DNA of 5,580 bases from Planctomycetota bacterium (GTDB lineage Bacteria; Planctomycetota; Planctomycetia; Pirellulales; Lacipirellulaceae): assembly GCA_024278035.1 (NCBI GenBank), contig JAJRUA010000166.1, forward strand, positions 1-5,580, written 5' to 3'. Below the pieces are notes generated by a model. That model searched no databases. It was not told the origin of the DNA and worked only from the letters and a program-made list of their open reading frames with translations. The translations under genes and the position numbers were made by a program. Shown in pieces: positions 1 to 5,580 of this stretch (positions within the stretch are counted from its first letter, which is position 1; each line of letters begins with the position of its first letter).

Positions 1-59
1 CCCCCACTTTCGCCCTGCTAGTCGGGCCGAAACAGCTTCTCCAGCCAATGATTGGGCCT

Positions 60-191
60 TAGTGCTCTGTCACAGCTAAAAATTAGGGTTCACTGAATCA
101 GCCGTTGGGGCGCTAGCCCCGGTTTCTTCAGCATGAACCGGCGTTAGCGCCCCAACGGCTAATCCCCAAATTAAGCTGTGACAAAGCACTA
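60..191. repeat. Imperfect 132-bp inverted-repeat element, MITE-like, TA at both ends
   Basis: The two halves are near reverse complements. The outer arm at 60-77 (TAGTGCTCTGTCACAGCT) matches the reverse complement of 174-191 at 17 of 18 positions. An inner arm at 100-115 (AGCCGTTGGGGCGCTA) is a perfect 16-bp match to the reverse complement of 145-160, and CCGGTT at 119-124 pairs with AACCGG at 136-141 around an 11-base loop. The unpaired stretches between the arms differ in length, so the fold would be a long hairpin with bulges. Both ends are TA, which could be a target duplication of the kind made by IS630/mariner elements; that link is inference. There is no coding capacity. A related end occurs again at 1922-1950, which supports a dispersed element rather than a one-off hairpin. 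It lies downstream of the sthA stop codon. A large REP-type palindrome is the alternative reading. Confidence 0.75.
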
Positions 192-255
192 GCCGTGAAC
201 TTCGTCTTTCGTGGTGATACATTTCTGGCGTGAACGCATGGCCCTCTTCCTGGGG

Positions 256-316
256 CAGACATGGTTCGGTCAGACCTAGTTGGTTCGGTCAGACCTAGTC
301 CGGTCAGACATGGTTC
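256..316. repeat. Short direct-repeat cluster overlapping the 3' end of sthA
   Basis: A 19-bp unit (TGGTTCGGTCAGACCTAGT) is present in two perfect tandem copies, 262-280 and 281-299. A partial third copy follows: GGTCAGAC recurs at 268, 287 and 302. The cluster is bracketed by an identical 12-mer, CAGACATGGTTC, at 256-267 and 305-316. The right-hand 12-mer lies within the sthA coding sequence, and the sthA stop codon (304-306 on the minus strand) sits inside the last partial unit. The simplest reading is that the end of the gene was duplicated outward by slippage. A regulatory role cannot be shown from sequence. Confidence 0.8.
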
Positions 317-1743
317 AGCTTGTTTAGACCATTGTAGGCGGCAACTTTGTAGCACTCGGCCAGTGTCGGGAAATTGAACACGTTATCGATAAAGAACTCC
401 GCCGAACCGCCAAGGGCCATCACGGCTTGCCCAATGTGGATCAGTTCAGTCGCTTCGGCACCAATGACATGAACGCCCAGAATCTCATGCGTTTCCTGAT
501 GAATGAGCATTTTCATCATCCCCAGTTCGTCACCGAGAAGCTTAGCCCTCGCGATTTCTCGATAGTGGGCAATGCCCGTTTCGTAGGGAATTCCCTCATC
601 GGTCAGCTCCTCTTCGGTTTTTCCGACCATCGAGATTTCAGGAACCGAGTAAATGCCGTAGGGGAAGAGCTTGGTATTGTAGTCCCGTACGTCGCACACG
701 CCACAAGCATGGCAAATCGCCCGACGGCCCTGCTCCATACTGGTCGAAGCAAGTGCCGGAAAGCCGATCACATCGCCCGCAGCGTAAACATGCTCAACGT
801 TGGTCTGATAATGCTCGTTCACTTTGAGTCGCTCACGGTCATCGTACTCAATTCCGACCTTATCGAGCCCAAGCTCGCCACAAACGCCCTGTCGGCCCAC
901 GGCATAAAGCAATACTTCGGCACGCAGGTGCTTGCCCGATTCGAGCTTGGCTTCAACCAATTTCTTAGGCCCTTTGTTGGGGCCGTTAAACTGCCGTTTC
1001 GATTCGTCGGCCTCAATTTCTTTGATGCTTTCGACCTTCTCTCCCAAGCGAAGCGCGATGCCTTTTTGACGCATGAAATACTGGAAGGTACCGGCGATTT
1101 CTTGATCCAAAAAACCAAGCACTTGGTGCCGACCTTCAACCAGTGTGACTCGTACACCGAGCGTTGCCATAATGCAGGCATACTCGCTCCCAATCACGCC
1201 TCCTCCCACAACGATCATCGTGCGGGGAATGTGATCAAGGTGCAAAATCTCATCGCTTGTGAGAATGCTGTGGTCATTGAACGGAATGTGGTCGGGCTTG
1301 GCAGGCCGAGTGCCAACTGAAACAAGAAACCGGTCCGCTGTTAGTCGCTCAGGCCCCTCTTGGGTCTCGACTTCAATTTCGTTCGGGCCAACAAATCGGG
1401 CGTGCCCCCACACGAGGTCGATACGATTCCTCTGAAATTGCTTGTCGATCAACTCCCATTCGTGTCGGATAATTTTCTGGGAGAAGCTGGTAAGATCCGC
1501 GATCGTGACATCCCGCTTTGGTTGTCGGGACGAACCAAACAGATTCCGTTTGTCGTCCTTCGTAAAAATCACAACCGCTTCGCGTAAGGCCTTACTGGGG
1601 ATCGTGCCGGTGTTGATCTGAGCCCCTCCCAAAACGTTACTTTTCTCAATCACAGCGACGGTGCGTCCAAGTTTAGCGGCCTGGATGGCCCCTTTTTGTC
1701 CCGCAGGGCCAGTACCGATAACGATGACGTCGTAGTGCTTCAT
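304..1743 (-). CDS. sthA: Soluble (Si-specific) NAD(P)+ transhydrogenase, FAD flavoprotein
   Basis: This 479-residue cytoplasmic flavoprotein belongs to the pyridine nucleotide-disulfide oxidoreductase family. Members of the SthA type pass hydride between NADPH and NAD+ and so balance the two pools. In order, it shows the N-terminal FAD site GTGPAG (residues 10-15) with the ribose-binding E33, the active-site helix region GGAQINTGTIPSKAL (39-53), the SVGTRP motif (142-147), the NAD(P) site GGGVIG (180-185) followed by E203 and R205, the second FAD motif AAGDVIGFPALAS (321-333), and a C-terminal dimerisation domain ending NFPTLAE (457-463). Both redox cysteines of lipoamide dehydrogenase are absent (Q42 and T47), and the catalytic HPT histidine is replaced by F458, as expected for a transhydrogenase and not a disulfide reductase. 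It is slightly longer than the E. coli enzyme, partly through a polar insert near 245-261. I chose the ATG at 1743 because MKHYDVIVIG begins exactly where the family does; a TTG at 1788 would add 15 unrelated residues. No clear ribosome binding site is visible. The gene stands alone. Confidence 0.9.
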   Translation of the reverse strand: MKHYDVIVIGTGPAGQKGAIQAAKLGRTVAVIEKSNVLGGAQINTGTIPSKALREAVVIFTKDDKRNLFGSSRQPKRDVTIADLTSFSQKIIRHEWELIDKQFQRNRIDLVWGHARFVGPNEIEVETQEGPERLTADRFLVSVGTRPAKPDHIPFNDHSILTSDEILHLDHIPRTMIVVGGGVIGSEYACIMATLGVRVTLVEGRHQVLGFLDQEIAGTFQYFMRQKGIALRLGEKVESIKEIEADESKRQFNGPNKGPKKLVEAKLESGKHLRAEVLLYAVGRQGVCGELGLDKVGIEYDDRERLKVNEHYQTNVEHVYAAGDVIGFPALASTSMEQGRRAICHACGVCDVRDYNTKLFPYGIYSVPEISMVGKTEEELTDEGIPYETGIAHYREIARAKLLGDELGMMKMLIHQETHEILGVHVIGAEATELIHIGQAVMALGGSAEFFIDNVFNFPTLAECYKVAAYNGLNKLNHV

Positions 1744-2058
1744 GGGAGGGGAGCGGAAGGCTTTGGGCTGGAAACGGTGGAGGAACAAGGCGTTAGCCTA
1801 CCATCGTTGGGCCTCGGAGTGAACGCGGGGCCTATTGGTGTATGCGCCCTTGGTTGGGGATTCGTCGGCTAAAACCGGCCTTCCGTTGGTCGGCCTGACG
1901 CTTTCCTTGCGCAGGTGTCAATAATGCTCTGTCACTGCTTAATTTTAGGGATAGGCAGAATTGACGCAGAGGGCCAGAAAAAAAGTTTCGGTAGGAACGG
2001 CAGCATGCAGCCAGGGACGCGAGCCCCTTCCTGCTTCCGGTTTTTCTGTAGCGAGTTC
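1744..2058. other. Gene-free spacer between sthA and the MFS transporter gene
   Basis: These 315 bases separate the start of sthA from the end of the upstream, co-oriented transporter gene. Open frames crossing it are out-of-frame extensions of the neighbours without recognisable protein character. The spacer should contain the sthA promoter, but I see no convincing -35/-10 pair. It holds the repeat-related sequence at 1922-1950. An A7 run at 1978-1984 would read as a T-run on the minus strand after the transporter gene, but no compact stem precedes it, so I do not call a terminator. Confidence 0.6.
1922..1950. repeat. Second copy of the end of the 60-191 inverted-repeat element
   Basis: The 29 bases here (beginning TAATGCTCTGTCACTGCT and ending TTTTAGGG) match positions 60-88 at 24 of 29 positions without gaps. 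No matching right arm is found nearby, so this looks like a solo or decayed end of the same dispersed family. It lies between sthA and the transporter gene, again outside coding sequence. Confidence 0.6.
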
Positions 2059-3402
2059 TCACCGGATAGGTGGCTCGGTCAGGGCATCGGCAGGGGAGGG
2101 AGGAACGTCGGTGGCGTGGTACGCGGGCTCTTTGCCGTTGGTTGCGTCCGTGAAAGTGAGTGCGAAGAGCGTCGCAGCGGCAAAACTGATGATCGCGGGG
2201 ACTAGCCAAAAGTTGGCCCACTCGTACGGAGGAGGAGAAACACCGGGGGGCGTGAGGTACATGAGTTCCGTTTGCACAACGACCAACGCTCCCAAGAGAT
2301 GGCCAAAACCGGTGGTCGCAACGGCATGAAGACCTTGTGCCACCCCTCGTCGCGAGGGAGCCACTAATCGGTCAATGTAGATTTGCCCCGCGACGTAGAC
2401 GAACACGTAACAGGGACCATGAACAAGGATCGCCGTGTAGACGGCCCAAGCTCCTCCCCAGGTGTCGCCCGTCGCCAGAAGCAAAAATCGTACGCCCCAC
2501 CCCAAAATCCCCGTAAGGAAGAGCCATTTCACGCCAAGTCGCATCAGGAGCCAGGGCATCGCAAGCATACAGGCAACTTCAGTGACCTGCGCCAGCGTCA
2601 TCTTCGCTGCCGCGTTTTCGTAGCCCTGCTGGTTCATGAATAGGTTCAACAAATTGTAGGCTTGAGACGGTACGCAAGCGAGCAGCGAGACGCCAAGAAA
2701 GAGAACGAACGCTCCGTTTCGCCAAAGAACCGCTCGCTTTCGCGCTTCGTCCGTTTCATTTTGTTTCTCAGTAGGAGGCGTGTGAGGCAAGGTCAAACTG
2801 TAGGCCACCATGACAAACTCAAAAACCACGCCGAGCATCAGCGGAACGCGCGTCGCTTCGATCGATTCACAGAAAATCGCAGGCCACCCCCATCCGACAA
2901 GCAGCCCGGCGCCAATCCAAGCCATCGTCCCCCAGGCTCGTACGATCGGAAACTCTTGGTCCACATTTCGTAAATGGCGCAGGCCGATTGTGTTGGTCAG
3001 CGTGACCGTCGGCACAAAAGCCTGAAAGTAAACAATCATGCCGACTAAGAAGAGCCACTGTGTGTCCGCTTTCCACATGACCAAAAGTGAAATCCCCGCC
3101 AGTGCATGAAGCCCGGAGAGCATCCATTGTGCCGGGATGTATCGGTCAGCGATCCAACCAAAAATCACGGGAGAGAGCAGGCTACCGATCGCCCCTGCTG
3201 AAAGGCACGTTCCGATGAACCCCGGGGAAAACATGCCCGTCCCTTCCGCTCCCGTGTTCGCTCCTAAGTAGGAATAAACGGTGACGCTCCACAGGCCGAG
3301 CGGCCAGAACTCAAGAAACATCATCGCCGAAAGGCGCGCACGAATCGCAAGCGGCGTCGAGACGCTGATGTTGTTTCCCGAAGATGCGGAGGCGTTAGGC
3401 AT
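2059..3402 (-). CDS. MFS transporter, nucleoside:H+ symporter (NupG-like) family
   Basis: This 447-residue inner-membrane protein has about 12 hydrophobic segments. It resembles the nucleoside:H+ symporter family (E. coli NupG/XapB), whose members import nucleosides with protons. Family-like features are the first helix MFLEFWPLGLWSVTVYSYL (28-46), the loop 2-3 motif GWIADRYIPAQ (82-92, the MFS motif A position), and EFPIVRAWGTMAW (150-162), which corresponds to the EFPxxRxWGTxGW signature of this family. A charged loop near 210-228 marks the boundary between the two six-helix halves. A further conserved-looking stretch, GVAQGLHAVATTGFGHLLG, lies in the C-terminal half. The last 30 or so residues are polar and proline-rich, so presumably cytoplasmic. 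The ATG at 3402 leaves a short polar N-terminus before helix 1, and no Shine-Dalgarno sequence precedes it. Length is close to that of NupG (about 418) plus short tails. The substrate is inferred from family resemblance only; planctomycete members may carry something else. No metabolic neighbour narrows it. Confidence 0.85.
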   Translation of the reverse strand: MPNASASSGNNISVSTPLAIRARLSAMMFLEFWPLGLWSVTVYSYLGANTGAEGTGMFSPGFIGTCLSAGAIGSLLSPVIFGWIADRYIPAQWMLSGLHALAGISLLVMWKADTQWLFLVGMIVYFQAFVPTVTLTNTIGLRHLRNVDQEFPIVRAWGTMAWIGAGLLVGWGWPAIFCESIEATRVPLMLGVVFEFVMVAYSLTLPHTPPTEKQNETDEARKRAVLWRNGAFVLFLGVSLLACVPSQAYNLLNLFMNQQGYENAAAKMTLAQVTEVACMLAMPWLLMRLGVKWLFLTGILGWGVRFLLLATGDTWGGAWAVYTAILVHGPCYVFVYVAGQIYIDRLVAPSRRGVAQGLHAVATTGFGHLLGALVVVQTELMYLTPPGVSPPPYEWANFWLVPAIISFAAATLFALTFTDATNGKEPAYHATDVPPSPADALTEPPIR

Positions 3403-3630
3403 GATTGGTCAATTTATTACGGCGATTAGTTTACTGCGCATTCTAAAACCTTCAGGCCACCTCGGTCTTTCTCTGGCCACGGGGCACTTTGGGATGCGTT
3501 CAGAGGCCGAATGAGTTCAGGGATAAGCACCCTTAACCAACGGATAGCACGGATTTCTTAATTTCCTTGCGGCTGGCCGCATGCAGGTTTTCTTTTGGCG
3601 GATCGAGGTTACAGCGAATCAAAAGGGCAT

Positions 3631-3658
3631 AAAAAAACCCCCACCTAGATGGTGGAGG
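3631..3658 (-). terminator. Intrinsic terminator downstream of tRNA-Ala
   Basis: Read on the minus strand, an 8-bp stem (CCTCCACC at 3658-3651 with GGTGGGGG at 3645-3638, including one G-U pair) closes a 5-base loop and is followed directly by seven T residues (3637-3631). This is a textbook rho-independent terminator. It lies about 60 bases beyond the 3' end of the tRNA gene in the same orientation, so it most likely ends the tRNA precursor transcript and insulates the transporter gene downstream on the same strand. Confidence 0.85.
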
Positions 3659-3719
3659 CTCGTGACTCTTCTATCTCAGGCCGTTGTTTCCGCGTTAGGA
3701 GGAAATACCTGAAACTAAG

Positions 3720-3792
3720 TGGAGGATAGCGGGCTCGAACCGCTGACCTTCTGGCTGCCAGCCAGATGCTCTCCCAACTGAGCTAATCCCCC
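3720..3792 (-). tRNA. tRNA-Ala (anticodon GGC)
   Basis: The 73-nt sequence folds into a full cloverleaf. The acceptor arm GGGGGAT pairs with ATCCTCC and contains the G3:U70 wobble, the identity element for alanyl-tRNA synthetase. The D arm is GCTC/GAGC, the anticodon stem TCTGG/CCAGA encloses the loop CTGGCAG with anticodon GGC (decoding GCC, GCU), the variable loop is AGGTC, and the T arm AGCGG/CCGCT encloses TTCGAGC. The discriminator is A73. CCA is not encoded (CTT follows), so it must be added after transcription. The gene is isolated and has its own terminator at 3631-3658. Confidence 0.97.
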
Positions 3793-3793
3793 T

Positions 3794-3830
3794 CGAAGCT
3801 TTTTCGTCGGCCCGAAGTTTTTTTCGTCGG
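3794..3830. repeat. Short tandem direct repeat just upstream of tRNA-Ala
   Basis: CGAAG-T(n)-CGTCGG occurs twice: 3794-3810 (CGAAGCTTTTTCGTCGG) and 3813-3830 (CGAAGTTTTTTTCGTCGG), separated by two bases. On the minus strand this is the immediate 5' flank of the tRNA gene, the usual place for its promoter or leader. The copies differ only in the T tract. No clear -35/-10 pair can be read in it. Confidence 0.65.
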
Positions 3831-3974
3831 ACAGAGTCGGAGACGGTGGCTTGAGCCAGCCCTCCCCGCCAATCATGATAGGAATACCAGCCCTCCGCTC
3901 TTTCGTCAACGCCGGGGACCGGTTTCTTCTGGAAACCCCGCCGTTTTTCGCCGTTTTTCCTTCCCGCCAGAATC

Positions 3975-4024
3975 CTCCCCCTCCTCAATGCCGCCCCCCC
4001 CCCCCCCTCAGCCGCTCCCCCCCC
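3975..4024. repeat. Poly-C tracts (C14 and C8) in the 5' region of the flippase-like gene
   Basis: There is an uninterrupted run of 14 C at 3994-4007 and a run of 8 C at 4017-4024, inside a longer pyrimidine-rich stretch. The complementary strand has four or more G-runs and could form a G-quadruplex. The tract lies between the only plausible ATG (3988) and the conserved part of the membrane protein gene, and sets them out of frame by one base. Long homopolymers of this kind are either sequencing or assembly error sites or genuine slippage sites. Confidence 0.8.
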
Positions 4025-4076
4025 GTCAAGAGCAGCGTCTCGTTGGTGGATTGGACCGCTAAAAATTCTTTGCGGA

Positions 4077-5081
4077 GTGACGCTAGTCGGACTGCTTGCT
4101 TGGCGAGCGTCGCATTCGGACGGCTTTGCCCGCTTAGCTTCCGAGCCCAAAGATTTTAGTCTCCTGGCCGTTGCCCTTGCCTTGGTCCTCGGTTCGGTGG
4201 TGCTGAGCTTTCTCCGCTGGCGGCTGGTCGCCTCGGCAGCCGACGTACCCATGAGCTTCGCCGAAGCTCTCAACTTCGGCGCGATTGGTTTCGCCATGAA
4301 CTTCGTCGCACTGGGCAACATTGGTGGCGATGTGATGAAAGCGGCGTTGCTCGCCCGAGGGCGTCCTGGTCGGCGGGCGGTAGCGGTGACGACCGTTATG
4401 GTTGATCGCCTGATCGGCCTGTTTGGCCTGCTCTTGTTTGCCAGTTCTGCAATTTTGATTCTAGGTACCTATACTTCTGACTTGCCAACTGGAGCAAAGC
4501 TACTTTGCCGCAGCACGCTCGCCGTTACGGCGATTGCCATTGCCTGTATCGCCCTGGCCCTCGCACCAAAAAGGATTGCCCAGCGACTTGTGCTCAAACT
4601 GACCTGTCTGCCGTGGGTTCGATCTTTCAACGCCGTAAGGCGAAGTGCCGAGACGATTGCTAGGGCGTGCGACTTGTACCAACGCCACCGTGGACGGCTT
4701 GCCCTTGCTCTCGCGATTGGGCTCGGTTGCAACGCCGTGTTCATTTTTTCGTTTTATTTGGTGGCACAAGGCCTGCCGATGAATTCGCCCGGATTTATGG
4801 AGCATTTTTTCATTGTGCCGCTTGGATTGATCGCCGGAGCGGTTCCCATTTCGCCCAGTGGTTTAGGCACCGTCGAGGCGACGGTCGAATTGCTCTACCG
4901 ATCCATTGGCGAGGACATCCAACGCGGCGATGGGGCCTTGGTGGCCTTCGCTCATCGGCTCGTGATGCTCGTAGCGGGGGCAACAGCCGTTGCCTATTAC
5001 ATTACCCAAGGACGCCGCAAGAAGGCGACCGATGACGAGGCTTTCAGTTTGCCGAATGCTCCGGAGAAGAAGGCGAGCTAA
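4077..5081 (+). CDS. Flippase-like integral membrane protein (lysylphosphatidylglycerol synthase TM / UPF0104 family); N-terminus uncertain
   Basis: The listed span is the part in unbroken frame from a GTG codon (334 residues). It has repeated hydrophobic segments and the signatures of the AglD/MprF-type flippase domain: GNIGGDVMKAALLAR (80-94), a VDRLIG motif (109-114), and PISPSGLGTVEATVELLYR near the C-terminus. Family members act in the cytoplasmic membrane on lipids or lipid-linked intermediates; MprF relatives flip lysyl-phosphatidylglycerol, but no aminoacyl-transferase domain is present here, so the substrate is unknown. The GTG start is probably wrong. The same frame is open upstream to 3882 and encodes RWWIGPLKILCGVTLVGLLAW, the expected first helix, but contains no ATG, GTG or TTG. 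The ATG at 3988 would join this frame if the poly-C tract had one more C (or two fewer), giving a 364-residue protein starting with a proline-rich segment. The 3' end overlaps the convergent gene by 38 bp. Confidence 0.82.
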   Translation: MTLVGLLAWRASHSDGFARLASEPKDFSLLAVALALVLGSVVLSFLRWRLVASAADVPMSFAEALNFGAIGFAMNFVALGNIGGDVMKAALLARGRPGRRAVAVTTVMVDRLIGLFGLLLFASSAILILGTYTSDLPTGAKLLCRSTLAVTAIAIACIALALAPKRIAQRLVLKLTCLPWVRSFNAVRRSAETIARACDLYQRHRGRLALALAIGLGCNAVFIFSFYLVAQGLPMNSPGFMEHFFIVPLGLIAGAVPISPSGLGTVEATVELLYRSIGEDIQRGDGALVAFAHRLVMLVAGATAVAYYITQGRRKKATDDEAFSLPNAPEKKAS

Positions 5082-5580
5082 TCAGACACCTTTTTGCAAA
5101 GCGAAAGACAATAGTCAACGAAACGACAGCAAGGCCAATGAGGAGCCATGCCTTTGGCCCAGGCGGAGGTTCCGCTGACGGGACGGCCTGGGCCGTGTCG
5201 CCAACATGATCTCGCCAGATGGTGTAGTCCGCCGCATCGACAACGCCATCGTTGTTGCCATCGGCAAGGCCTCCTTTCTCTCCCGAGGACTCTTGCCACA
5301 CGACATGGTCCTTCGCATCAACGCTTCCGTCCGCGTTGTAATCACCGGCGATAAGCGCATTGGTGTCGATGCGATAAATGGCACCACCGAAGGTGATAAT
5401 GTATAAATTACCGGCCCCATCTTCGGCGAAAGAGACCGGGTTACCTGGCGGCGAGTCGCCGAAAAGCAAGCTGTTGATATTCTCAACGGTCCCTTTCGGG
5501 TTAGCCGGATCGAATCGCCAGTAGTTCCCACTCACGAAGTCCGCAAAGAAATAGTCGCCCTGCACTTCAGGGTCGGGGCC
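5044..5580 (-). CDS. Partial PQQ-dependent sugar dehydrogenase-like protein with dockerin type I module and C-terminal membrane anchor
   Basis: Only the last 178 residues are in the window; the gene continues past the right edge, so residue numbers here count from the edge. Residues 8-72 (GDYFFADFVSG, then VSFAEDGAGNLYIITFGGAIYRI) resemble the last blades of the glucose/sorbosone dehydrogenase beta-propeller, which uses PQQ to oxidise sugars outside the cytoplasm. Residues 79-127 form a dockerin type I module with two calcium loops: D80, N82, D84, D88, D91 and D107, N109, D111, D115, D118. A proline-rich linker (133-142) leads to one hydrophobic helix (about 144-159) followed by RFAKR, reminiscent of a PEP-CTERM-like sorting tail or a simple anchor; a 14-residue polar tail follows. 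The signal peptide would be upstream of the window. Planctomycetes use such dockerins outside cellulosomes and their partners are largely unknown. The GTG at 5565 is internal: the frame stays open to the edge. Confidence 0.8.
   Translation of the reverse strand, partial: GPDPEVQGDYFFADFVSGNYWRFDPANPKGTVENINSLLFGDSPPGNPVSFAEDGAGNLYIITFGGAIYRIDTNALIAGDYNADGSVDAKDHVVWQESSGEKGGLADGNNDGVVDAADYTIWRDHVGDTAQAVPSAEPPPGPKAWLLIGLAVVSLTIVFRFAKRCLISSPSSPEHSAN

Noticed and set aside
427..1320. Long plus-strand open frame (297 codons)
   Set aside because: It lies opposite sthA and shows no domain or membrane pattern; sthA has all motifs of its family in the other strand.
1744..1788. Upstream TTG start for sthA
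   Set aside because: The additional 15 residues are unlike the family N-terminus; the ATG at 1743 places the FAD motif at the usual distance.
1978..2058. Possible terminator after the MFS gene (T7 on the minus strand)
   Set aside because: Only a long, poorly paired structure can be drawn before the T run; no compact GC stem is adjacent.
3535..3556. Sequence with repeated ACGGAT-like words, recalling widespread CACGGAT repeats in environmental bacteria
   Set aside because: Only two short imperfect words are present, too little to call a repeat.
3568..3581. Hairpin TGCGGC-TG-GCCGCA followed by T-rich bases on the plus strand
   Set aside because: The loop is only two bases, the T run is separated and interrupted, and no plus-strand gene ends upstream.
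3853..4159. Plus-strand frame starting TTG with a Pro-rich stretch
   Set aside because: It is in a different frame from the conserved membrane protein and reads shadow sequence past 4077; its only interest is as part of the frame problem at the poly-C tract.
3695..4321. Minus-strand open frame of 208 codons crossing the tRNA and the poly-C region
   Set aside because: It runs through the tRNA gene and antisense to conserved flippase codons, and its sequence is low-complexity Gly/Ala/Arg.
1..5580. CRISPR array, prophage, toxin-antitoxin or defence system
   Set aside because: No regularly spaced repeats, no integrase, nuclease or phage gene, and no small gene pair were found; the genes present are ordinary housekeeping and transport functions.

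Overview
This window most likely comes from a planctomycete, probably of the Pirellulales type. The best evidence is the partial secreted protein at the right edge, which combines a PQQ-type sugar dehydrogenase propeller end, a two-loop dockerin type I module and a hydrophobic C-terminal anchor; this architecture is typical of that phylum. Supporting signs are that the start codons lack clear Shine-Dalgarno sequences and that the genes are loosely spaced and singly oriented. The assignment is an inference, because no rRNA or other marker gene is present.

Layout from left to right. Positions 1-303 carry no confident gene. They hold a 132-bp imperfect inverted-repeat element with TA at both ends (60-191), which looks like a non-coding miniature element, and a cluster of short direct repeats (256-316) that runs into the last codons of the next gene. 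Positions 304-1743 (minus) encode a soluble pyridine nucleotide transhydrogenase (SthA type) with neither redox cysteine. The gap 1744-2058 has no gene but contains a 29-bp sequence related to one end of the 60-191 element. Positions 2059-3402 (minus) encode a 12-helix MFS transporter of the nucleoside:H+ symporter family. Positions 3720-3792 (minus) are tRNA-Ala(GGC), followed by a clear intrinsic terminator at 3631-3658. On the plus strand, a flippase-like integral membrane protein of the lysylphosphatidylglycerol synthase/UPF0104 family ends at 5081. Its true N-terminus lies in or beyond a poly-C tract (C14 plus C8) that breaks the reading frame. The minus-strand sugar dehydrogenase/dockerin gene enters from the right edge and overlaps the flippase gene tail-to-tail by 38 bp.

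The genes do not form an obvious operon or a common pathway. They are separate housekeeping or transport functions: redox balance, nucleoside uptake, translation, membrane lipid or polymer handling, and extracytoplasmic sugar oxidation. I see no defence system, CRISPR array, prophage or biosynthetic cluster. The points most worth checking are the inverted-repeat element and its related end, the repeat cluster that includes the sthA stop codon, and the poly-C tract at the start of the flippase gene, which is either a sequencing or assembly slip or a phase-variable site.
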